Shown piece by piece: positions 16,281-25,838 of a stretch of DNA of 57,254 nucleotides. Source of the stretch: Xanthomonas arboricola (GTDB lineage Bacteria; Pseudomonadota; Gammaproteobacteria; Xanthomonadales; Xanthomonadaceae). The stretch is from assembly GCF_003353015.1 (NCBI RefSeq), contig NZ_QREM01000010.1, positions 278,150 to 335,403 on the forward strand, written 5' to 3'. How positions within the stretch are numbered: the first letter of the stretch is position 1; the number at the start of each line of letters is the position of its first letter. A program made the position numbers and the translations under genes. The notes beneath the pieces are model-generated. The model did no database searches and was not told the origin of the DNA. It was given only the letters and a program-made list of their open reading frames with translations.

Positions 16281-17896
16281 ACCAGGGCCAGTGCAACGGG
16301 TGCAACGGTCTTGGCCACATCGAGCACGGTGTCATACCAGGCTTTATCGTAGCCTTCGTCGTTTGGCGTGCCTGCACTAACCGCAGGCGTGAAGCCCTTG
16401 GTCTGCATTGCCTGGGTCACCATCGGCAACACGATCGGCAATGCCGTGCTCACTGCCCGGCTGATGCTGTCGTACCACGCTTTTTCATCCACGCTACCCA
16501 CGGCCAGGCTCTGCGCCTGCGCTGCCGGTGAAAATCCCTTGCTTTGAATCGCCTGGGTCACGATCGGCAGCACGATCGGCAGTGCCGTGCTGACCGCGCG
16601 GGTAATGCTGTCGTACCAGGCTTTCTCACCCACGCTGCCTGTGGCCGGGCCTTGCGCTTGCGGTGAAAAACCCTTGCTCTGCATTGCCTGGGTCACCATC
16701 GGCAATACGATCGGCAACGCCGTACTTACGGCGCGGCTGATGCTGTCGTACCAGGCTTTTTCATCCACGCTGCCCACGGCCAGGCCTTGCGCCTGCGCTG
16801 TTGGCGAAAAGCCCTTGCTTTGCATTGCCTGGGTCACGATCGGCAACACGATTGGCAATGCCGTGCCCACCGCGCGGGTGATGCTGTCGTACCACGCCTT
16901 GTCTACCGAAAGCGATTGGCCGGCGAGCAGGGCCGAGGAATTGAAACCACTGGAGATGGATGCGGACATGACGTTGACCTCTGAAGGATGCGAAGAAAGA
17001 GGGGAATCATTGGCAGGCGAAGAGACGGCAAGCGGGTCGAGCTTCAAAAAGCTCAACTGCCCCATTCCAGCCGGCTTGATCGGCAACTTGATTGCGGGCG
17101 TCTGCTTCACGAACAGACGTCGAAGCGTGTTTCCCGCTCCTAGGACAAGGTCGATGGATGAGCGTGCTGCGCCAGGCTGATCGACCTGATCCAGCAAGGC
17201 GTATGTAAAGGCAGACATTCCGTTGGTTTCTGGCGTGGACGCAGATGCGGTCTCATCGGCTTGTGCGGCGGATATGAGCAAGCCTTTGGACGCCGGAAGC
17301 GTGAGCGTGGTGACCGTTGCATCACCGGTGCCGGGTACATACCCCTTCGACGCAGGGGGCAGGACCAACCCGAATGGTCTGAAGGACACTGCAGTAGGTT
17401 CAAATCCTTTGGAGCTAGTTACCGGGCTCGTCGGCGCCTCGGCAGTCCAGAACTTGGACTTGACGACATGGGCAATCCTGCCGTCTTCAGCAATGAAGAG
17501 TTTCTCCAAACCACCGGAGAAGCATGTATCCAGAACGATCGTCAGCACACCATCCGGCACCGATACCATTGCAGCCGCCAATTCGGTGTCATCGAGGAAC
17601 TGGCTGTCCTGCGTCACCAGCGCCTCGCGCAACTCGCCGTTGATCTGCGGCCGGTAGCCATGACCGGAGTAGAAGAACACCAGACGATCCTGCTGCGTGG
17701 CTCCATTGAACAGCCATGCAAGTCCGTCCAGAACCGCATGCTTGCTTGCCTGCTGGTCGGTCAGCGCCTTGATTTCCTGAAATGCAAATTTGGACTGCAG
17801 GTGCGTTGAAAATGCGGTTGCGTCCTGTACACAACTCGGTAGTGCATTGGTCCCTGGGTAGTTGTTGATACCAACTACAAGCGCTCGCGTTGTCAT
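16277..17896 (-). CDS. metacaspase-like (C14) protease with C-terminal hydrophobic repeats
   Basis: A 539-residue caspase-fold protein. The p20-like domain (1-130) has the catalytic His in FFYSGHG (His79) and Cys in VLDTCFSGG (Cys125), with the N-terminal strand RALVVGINNYP typical of prokaryotic metacaspases. The rest of the caspase fold reaches about residue 290. Residues 333-539 hold four repeats of 45-47 residues and a partial fifth, each starting KAWYDSI and continuing RAVSTALPIVLP then VTQAMQSKGFSP. No signal peptide. AAGGGAG precedes the ATG. Metacaspases cut after Arg or Lys and often act in cell death or stress; the role of the repeats is unknown. Confidence 0.88.
   Translation of the reverse strand: MTTRALVVGINNYPGTNALPSCVQDATAFSTHLQSKFAFQEIKALTDQQASKHAVLDGLAWLFNGATQQDRLVFFYSGHGYRPQINGELREALVTQDSQFLDDTELAAAMVSVPDGVLTIVLDTCFSGGLEKLFIAEDGRIAHVVKSKFWTAEAPTSPVTSSKGFEPTAVSFRPFGLVLPPASKGYVPGTGDATVTTLTLPASKGLLISAAQADETASASTPETNGMSAFTYALLDQVDQPGAARSSIDLVLGAGNTLRRLFVKQTPAIKLPIKPAGMGQLSFLKLDPLAVSSPANDSPLSSHPSEVNVMSASISSGFNSSALLAGQSLSVDKAWYDSITRAVGTALPIVLPIVTQAMQSKGFSPTAQAQGLAVGSVDEKAWYDSISRAVSTALPIVLPMVTQAMQSKGFSPQAQGPATGSVGEKAWYDSITRAVSTALPIVLPIVTQAIQSKGFSPAAQAQSLAVGSVDEKAWYDSISRAVSTALPIVLPMVTQAMQTKGFTPAVSAGTPNDEGYDKAWYDTVLDVAKTVAPVALALV
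16346..16900 (-). repeat. four tandem 135-141-bp coding repeats in the metacaspase gene
   Basis: Units begin at codons 333, 380, 425 and 472 (KAWYD), with a diverged fifth start at 518. DNA identity between units is high, for example the reverse-strand forms of GACAGCATCACCCGC and ACCCAGGC, which points to recent tandem duplication and possible copy-number variation. Confidence 0.9.
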
Positions 17897-18283
17897 CGGG
17901 AAGACTCCCTTGTATCGCGTCGATCGTTGCCCGGCGGTTTGCCGAGTAATCCAATGCTGGTCGCGTTTGTGCGAACCGGCCATGCATCGATGGATCCGGT
18001 TTTTATCCTCCATCGTGCCCAGATCCGTGGATCCAACGACCCAGCCGAACGCTCAAGTGTGCCTAACGGCGCATTGGCATGGACGAGCACGCCAATGGTT
18101 GGCGATGGTTGGCGTTAGCGAACGCCAGGATCTGGGAAAGGCACCCGCAACGGCATACGCGATCGCACGCTGGCTGCCTTCTCATCGGTGCCGCGGAAAC
18201 AGAACGACCCGCTTCCTTCGAAGCGGGTCGTGGGGACATGCATGCGGACACGCCGCCTCAGAAGGCGGCTTCAGCCATCAGGA
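17897..18283. other. 387-bp intergenic stretch between metacaspase and icd genes
   Basis: It holds the upstream region of the metacaspase gene and the icd terminator. No gene is supported; short open frames here lack motifs. Confidence 0.6.
18204..18231 (-). terminator. terminator downstream of icd
   Basis: A perfect 12-bp stem (ACGACCCGCTTC and its reverse complement) with a 4-nt loop, followed on the minus strand by TTCTGTTT. A second small stem, GCCGCCT / AGGCGGC at 18252-18269, lies between it and the icd stop. Confidence 0.75.
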
Positions 18284-20906
<2,623 letters not shown>

Positions 20907-21464
20907 TTACTTCACCGTCACGGTCTGCGGCGTACCGGCCGGCTTGCCATCCACCATTGCCTGCACGGTATAGGTGCCGGCGGGCCAGCCATCGGGCTTG
21001 CTGAAGCTCAGGTTGGTGGTCTCGGCTCCACTGGTGTTGAGCGTGGCGGTCTGTTCGCCGGCAACCTGGCCGTCCTGGTAGGTCATCTTGGCCGACACCG
21101 GGACGTTGCTGGCCGTGCCGTCGGTCTTGATCGACACGATGATGGTGCTCTTGGTCCCGATGCTGGCCGACGGCGTCACGCTCTTGTCGGCAGCGGCCTC
21201 GGTGCCGACCACCACGCTGGAAACCGCGACTGCCGATCCGGCAGTGGCAGCGCTATCGGTGCTGGCAGCGCCGGTCGCGGTGCTCTGGCCGGCCTGGTCA
21301 CTTGCCGGCGGCGTTGCGGCCGGACCCGGCATCGCGTCGGTCGCGGCGCCGGAGGTCGGATCCTTGGACACGCTGTCGTCGTCGGCCTTCTTGCTGCAGC
21401 CGGACAAGGCGAGGACGCCGGCCAGTGCAATGGCGATGGTGCTGGAAACGGAAGGAGTACGCAT
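20907..21464 (-). CDS. putative lipoprotein with Ig-like C-terminal domain
   Basis: A 185-residue exported protein. The signal peptide ends in the lipobox LSGC (Cys23). A low-complexity linker rich in Ala, Ser, Thr and Gly follows to about residue 90. The C-terminal 85 residues (VSIKTDGTASNVPVSAKMTY through GWPAGTYTVQAMVDG) look like a beta-sandwich of the Ig-like or BACON kind. It lies 83 bp downstream of a LysM-protein gene and is probably in the same operon. No enzyme motif; a structural or binding role at the envelope is inferred. Confidence 0.8.
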   Translation of the reverse strand: MRTPSVSSTIAIALAGVLALSGCSKKADDDSVSKDPTSGAATDAMPGPAATPPASDQAGQSTATGAASTDSAATAGSAVAVSSVVVGTEAAADKSVTPSASIGTKSTIIVSIKTDGTASNVPVSAKMTYQDGQVAGEQTATLNTSGAETTNLSFSKPDGWPAGTYTVQAMVDGKPAGTPQTVTVK

Positions 21465-21547
21465 GGATCAATCTCCGGAGATCAAGAGGAAAGTGGGTTT
21501 CGAAACGGAGGCCTGCAGACGCGCCAGGTGCGCGAGGCGAGACTCGC

Positions 21548-21841
21548 TCAGGATTTCGGCGGCAACTGCAGGACCTGCCCGGGAAAAATCTTGTCCGGAT
21601 CCTTGAGCGTTTCGCGGTTGGCCTCGAAAATACGTGGCCACGCATTGCCGTCGCCGTAATGGCGCTTGGCGATGCTGGACAGGCTGTCGCCCGCCTGCAC
21701 GGTGACCGACTCGCCGACCAGTTGCGCGGTGCTCTGCACGCTGGTGCGGACGTTGGAAAAATCCGCCGCCGGAGCAACCTCTGCGGTGCTGTCGACCGAG
21801 GCGGTCACGTTGGAAAAATCTGCTTTCTTGTCGACACTCAT
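21548..21841 (-). CDS. small LysM-domain protein
   Basis: A 97-residue protein whose C-terminal half (45-95) is a LysM domain (VQAGDSLSSIAKRHYG, then FPGQVLQLP), which binds N-acetylglucosamine glycans such as peptidoglycan. The N-terminal half contains a duplicated segment, ADFSNVTASVDSTAEV (8-23) and ADFSNVRTSVQSTAQL (27-42). No signal peptide is evident, as in the cytoplasmic YgaU-type LysM proteins. The gene precedes a lipoprotein gene on the same strand. Confidence 0.85.
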   Translation of the reverse strand: MSVDKKADFSNVTASVDSTAEVAPAADFSNVRTSVQSTAQLVGESVTVQAGDSLSSIAKRHYGDGNAWPRIFEANRETLKDPDKIFPGQVLQLPPKS

Positions 21842-21944
21842 TGCCGCAATCCCTTTGCATCACGATGGACTGCAGGGTGCGCGGTGCGCTGTTAAGCGTG
21901 GATCGCGCCACCGTGAAGCTGGCGCGATCCCGGAACGGGCGTGG

Positions 21945-22760
21945 TTACTGGCGCAGGTCGCGAAAGATCGACAGCGGTGTCGGCACGCTGGGCGAGCTGC
22001 GCAAGGGGTTGATGTCCAGCCCGCCACGGCGGGTGTAGCGCGCCTCGACCACCAGCCACTGCGGCGCGCAGCGGAGCAGCACGTCATTGAAGATCCGCTC
22101 CACGCATTGCTCGTGAAACTCGGCGTGGTCGCGGAAACTCACCAGATAGCGCAGCAGGCCTTCGCGGTCGATCGGCGCGCCGCGGTAGCGCAGCGTGACA
22201 CTGGCCCAATCCGGTTGGCCGGTGACCGGGCAATTGGATTTGAGCAGGGCCGAACCCAGTACTTCTTCCACGACCGGGCGTGCGTGCGCCGACAGATACG
22301 CGGCATTGGGCGGGCCGTAGTCGTCGATGCTGACGTCCAGCGCGTCGATCGATTCGCCCTCGCCGACCGCATCGATCGGCGGCAGACCGAAGTCCACCGT
22401 CACATCGGCACCGGCGCGCGTGGACAGGTCGGTGGCAATGCGCGTGCGCACCGCTTCGGCACTGTTGAAACGAGTGGCATTGAGCGAATTGAGATACAGC
22501 TTGAGCGACTTGGATTCGATCAACGACGGCGAATCGCAGGGCACGTGCAAGGTGGCGGTGGCCACGCACGGCTTGCCCTGTGCATCGAGCCAGCTCAGTT
22601 CATAGGCATGCCAGCGATCGCGCCCGATGAAGGGCAAGGCACCGCGCAGGCCGATCGCCTCGCGCCCGGCCACGCGCGGGATCGGAAACAGCAGCGACGG
22701 GTCGTAGCCACTGGGATAGGCAACCTCGCGACCGAGAGTGGAATCTTCTGGAGTATTCAT
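21945..22760 (-). CDS. queF: NADPH-dependent 7-cyano-7-deazaguanine reductase
   Basis: A 271-residue enzyme that reduces preQ0 to preQ1 in queuosine biosynthesis. It has the QueF motif ESKSLKLY (82-89) and the thioimide-forming cysteine in [11 protein letters not shown] (Cys177). The length and two-part tunnelling-fold pattern match the long E. coli-type Que[14 protein letters not shown] lies in the C-terminal half. TGGAG precedes the ATG. Confidence 0.96.
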   Translation of the reverse strand: MNTPEDSTLGREVAYPSGYDPSLLFPIPRVAGREAIGLRGALPFIGRDRWHAYELSWLDAQGKPCVATATLHVPCDSPSLIESKSLKLYLNSLNATRFNSAEAVRTRIATDLSTRAGADVTVDFGLPPIDAVGEGESIDALDVSIDDYGPPNAAYLSAHARPVVEEVLGSALLKSNCPVTGQPDWASVTLRYRGAPIDREGLLRYLVSFRDHAEFHEQCVERIFNDVLLRCAPQWLVVEARYTRRGGLDINPLRSSPSVPTPLSIFRDLRQ

Positions 22761-22897
22761 TGCAGCATTTTAGGCCGGACGGGCTGGCCCTGAGGTATAT
22801 GGCGAACGCGGGAGCGCGCTGCCGACGGCAGGCCGCTCCAAGCAGACCGCTGCCCGACGGATCGCCACCGGTCAACGGGAACCGTGCAACTGCACAC

Positions 22898-22930
22898 GAT
22901 TCCCCATTCCCGAATCCCGATTCCCGAATC
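22898..22930. repeat. GGGATTC-type dispersed repeat, copy 1
   Basis: Four to five degenerate units of the form ATTCCCG/AATCCCG in a row. Its right end overlaps the stop codon of the M20 amidohydrolase gene (TGATTCGGG on the minus strand). The same motif recurs at 29177, 50764, 51287 and 51354. Confidence 0.8.
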
Positions 22931-24245
22931 AGCCAGCCTCCGCCTGATGCAGGTAATCCAGCGACACCTGCAACAGCGCGCGCAAGCCCACATCCAGCGA
23001 CGATTCGTCGAGCAGGAACTGCGGCGAGTGATTGCTGGGCGCGGTGGCCGGGTCGATGCCCTTGGCGGTGGAGCCGACGAAAAAGAACATCGACGGCACC
23101 TGCTGGGCGTAGAACGAGAAGTCTTCGGCGCCCATCTGCAACGGCGGCTCGTAAACATTGTCGGCGCCGACCACGGCCTGCAGGCTGGGCAGCATCTTCG
23201 CCGTCAGCGCCGGGTCGTTGACCGTGGCCGGGTTGCCGGGCTGGTCCGGCACCTGCGCCTGCACGGTGGCGCCGTGGGCGGCGGCAGTGTGCTCGGCCAC
23301 CGTCTTGAGATCGGCGAAGATCTGCTGGCGCATGCCTTCGTCGAAGGTGCGGATGGTGCCGACCATCTCCACGTCGTCGGGGATGATGTTGTAGCGGATG
23401 CCGCCCTTGATCGCGCCGAAGCTCAGTACCGCCGGCTGCTTGGACAGGTTGGCGCGGCGGCTGACCACGGTCTGCGCGGCGCCGATCATGTCGGCACTGG
23501 CCACGATCGGGTCGATGCCGTTCCACGGCGCCGAGCCATGCGTCTGGCGGCCGATCATCTTGATCGCGAAACGGTCCGAGGCTGCCATCAGCGGGCCACT
23601 GCGCACGGCGATCTTGCCGGCCTGCACGCTGGAGAACACATGCAGGCCGAACACCGCCTGCGGCGTGAAGTCGGCAAACAGGCCTTCCTTGAGCATCAGC
23701 GACGCGCCGCCCTCTTCGTTGCCCGGCGCGCCTTCCTCGGAGGGCTGGAAGATCAGCATCACTTCGCCCGGCAGCTGCTCGCGCATGCCCACCAGCGCCT
23801 CGGCCACGCCGAGCAGGATCGCGGTGTGGGCGTCGTGGCCGCAGGCATGCATCACCCCGACCTGCTCGCCGCGGTACTCGGCGGTGGCCTTGGAGGCAAA
23901 CGGCAGCCCGGTCTGCTCCTTGACCGGCAGCGCGTCCATGTCGGCGCGCAGGGCGATCCTCGGGCCCGGCTTGCCGCCCTTGATGATGGCCACCACGCCG
24001 TGATGGGCAATGCCGGTGCGCGGCTTCAGGCCCAGCTTGCGCAGCTGCGCGGCCACCGTTGCGGCGGTGCGCTCCTCGCGGTTGGACAGCTCCGGATGCT
24101 GGTGGAAGTCGCGGCGCCACTGCACCAGCTTGGTCTGCAGCGGCGCGGCGGCGGCCTGCACCTCGGGCCGGGGCGCGGCCTGGGCGGCGGCCAGGGTGGG
24201 CAGGGCCAGCAGCAAGGCGCTGGTCAGCAGGCGGGAGTGGCGCAT
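22929..24245 (-). CDS. exported M20-family amidohydrolase
   Basis: A 438-residue metallo-amidohydrolase of the M20D type (hippurate / N-acyl-amino-acid / indole-acetyl-amino-acid hydrolase relatives). A signal peptide covers residues 1-22 (LLTSALLLALPTLAAAQA). Metal-site motifs are HACGHDAH and PSEEGAPGNEEGG, the catalytic Glu region, with MGAEDFSFYAQ near the C-terminus. AGAGGA lies 6 nt before the ATG at 24245, which favours it over the TTG two codons upstream. The natural substrate is unknown. Confidence 0.9.
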   Translation of the reverse strand: MRHSRLLTSALLLALPTLAAAQAAPRPEVQAAAAPLQTKLVQWRRDFHQHPELSNREERTAATVAAQLRKLGLKPRTGIAHHGVVAIIKGGKPGPRIALRADMDALPVKEQTGLPFASKATAEYRGEQVGVMHACGHDAHTAILLGVAEALVGMREQLPGEVMLIFQPSEEGAPGNEEGGASLMLKEGLFADFTPQAVFGLHVFSSVQAGKIAVRSGPLMAASDRFAIKMIGRQTHGSAPWNGIDPIVASADMIGAAQTVVSRRANLSKQPAVLSFGAIKGGIRYNIIPDDVEMVGTIRTFDEGMRQQIFADLKTVAEHTAAAHGATVQAQVPDQPGNPATVNDPALTAKMLPSLQAVVGADNVYEPPLQMGAEDFSFYAQQVPSMFFFVGSTAKGIDPATAPSNHSPQFLLDESSLDVGLRALLQVSLDYLHQAEAG

Positions 24246-24401
24246 CGGCAATCCTCTGAAGGTGGTTGCTTAATGTAGTGCAGGCGCGCGCCCGGCGGGC
24301 TGCAGTGGGCCTCGATTCAGTCCTGCGGTCAACCGCATCGGCCCTGACGCGTTGCCGCTGCACTGCACCTGTGAACGTTGTGGTCGTTTCGCCTGGCGAG
24401 C

Positions 24402-24417
24402 CGTTACTTCAGTAACG
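24402..24417. promoter_or_regulatory. palindrome upstream of the RND efflux operon
   Basis: CGTTACT-TC-AGTAACG, perfect 7-bp half-sites 85 bp before the adaptor start. Position and symmetry fit an operator for a dimeric repressor or activator; no regulator gene is adjacent. Confidence 0.45.
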
Positions 24418-24501
24418 CTCAATTGCCTGATCGCAACGATATGCTGCGCACAGCCGCCCCACGGTCGCACCAGCGCCCGGCCCGCCATCAGGAGTTGTCG
24501 C

Positions 24502-25740
24502 ATGTCGCGTTTTTGGAAGATCACACTGCTGGTCGTAGCGGTGCTCGTCGTGGTGTTGGTCGCAATGCGGATGGGCGGTGGGGGCGACCACGGCAAGCAG
24601 GCAGACGCGCCGGACGGCAATGGCACCGGGAACAGCGGCCCGGTGCCGGTCACGGTCGTGGCCGCCACCACCCAGGATGTGCCGGTCTACGCCAGCGCGC
24701 TGGGCACGGTGACCGCGCTCAATACGGTCACGGTCAGCCCGCAGGTCGGCGGCCAGCTGATGAGCCTGAACTTCAAGGAAGGCCAGGAAGTGAAGAAGGG
24801 CGAGCTGCTGGCGCAGATCGACCCGCGCACCCTGCAGGCCAGCTACGACCAGGCGCTGGCGGCCAAGCGCCAGAACCAGGCGCTGCTGGCGACCTCGCGG
24901 GTGAACTACCAGCGCTCCAACGACCCGGCCTACAAGCAGTACGTCTCGCGCACCGATCTGGACACCCAGCGCAACCAGGTGGCGCAGTACGAGGCGGCGG
25001 TGGCGGCCAACGATGCGCAGATGCGCTCGGCGCAGGTGCAGTTGCAGTTCACCCGCGTGACCGCGCCGATCGACGGCATCGCCGGTCTGCGTGGCGTGGA
25101 CGTAGGCAATATCGTCAGCGCCAGCTCCACCATCGTCACCCTGACCCAGATCCGTCCGATCTACGTGTCCTTCAACCTGCCCGAGCGCGAGCTGCAGGCG
25201 GTGCGCAGCGGCCAGGCGGCCGCCCCGCTGGACGTGGCGGCGCTGGATCGCGGCGATGCGCACGTGATCAGCGGCGACGGCAAGCTGGAGGTGATCGACA
25301 ACCGCATCGCCGCCGACAGCGGTACCTTCGGCGCGCGTGCGATCTTCGCCAACACCGACAACGCGTTGTGGCCGGGCCAGTTCGTCAACGTGCGCCTGCA
25401 GTTGCGCACCATCTCCGGCGGCACCGTGGTGCCGACCCAGGCCGTGCAGCGCGGCCCGAACGGCGACTACGTCTACGTGGTCGGCAGCGACAGCACCGCG
25501 CAGATGCGCACCGTGGTGCAGGGGGTGGAAGTAGACGACAGCCATGTGCAGCTCACCAAGGGCCTCAAGCCGGGCGAGCGGGTGGTGACCGAAGGCCAGT
25601 TCCGGCTCAAGCCAGGCAGCAAGGTCAGTGCGCTCAAGCCCGGCGAAACCCCGCCGGAGCCGACCGAGGCCGAACTCAAGGCCGCGCAGAACAAACAGGA
25701 GCGCGGCGGCAGCGGCCGTCGCGGCGGCGGCCCGCGTTGA
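24502..25740 (+). CDS. RND efflux periplasmic adaptor (MdtA-like)
   Basis: A 412-residue membrane-fusion protein linking an RND pump to an outer-membrane channel. A signal anchor lies at residues 7-23. The lipoyl half-motifs (VSPQVGGQLMSLNFKEGQEV and later RVTAPIDGIAGLRGVDVGN) flank an alpha-hairpin, and the beta-barrel and membrane-proximal domains follow. The C-terminus is rich in Gly and Arg. GGAG precedes the ATG. It is the first gene of an operon with two permeases, the arrangement of E. coli mdtABC. Confidence 0.92.
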   Translation: MSRFWKITLLVVAVLVVVLVAMRMGGGGDHGKQADAPDGNGTGNSGPVPVTVVAATTQDVPVYASALGTVTALNTVTVSPQVGGQLMSLNFKEGQEVKKGELLAQIDPRTLQASYDQALAAKRQNQALLATSRVNYQRSNDPAYKQYVSRTDLDTQRNQVAQYEAAVAANDAQMRSAQVQLQFTRVTAPIDGIAGLRGVDVGNIVSASSTIVTLTQIRPIYVSFNLPERELQAVRSGQAAAPLDVAALDRGDAHVISGDGKLEVIDNRIAADSGTFGARAIFANTDNALWPGQFVNVRLQLRTISGGTVVPTQAVQRGPNGDYVYVVGSDSTAQMRTVVQGVEVDDSHVQLTKGLKPGERVVTEGQFRLKPGSKVSALKPGETPPEPTEAELKAAQNKQERGGSGRRGGGPR

Positions 25741-25838
25741 TGCCTGCCTGACCGCTGGCGACGGGAACGCCCCGTCGCCGGTGCGCGTCGGCACCGCATG
25801 CGCCGGCATCGATTGACGTCTCCAGCAAGGACACCCCC

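Noticed and set aside
15077..18283. Mobile element or prophage at the metacaspase cassette
   Set aside because: No transposase, integrase, terminal inverted repeats or target duplication could be found; only the composition and position suggest transfer.
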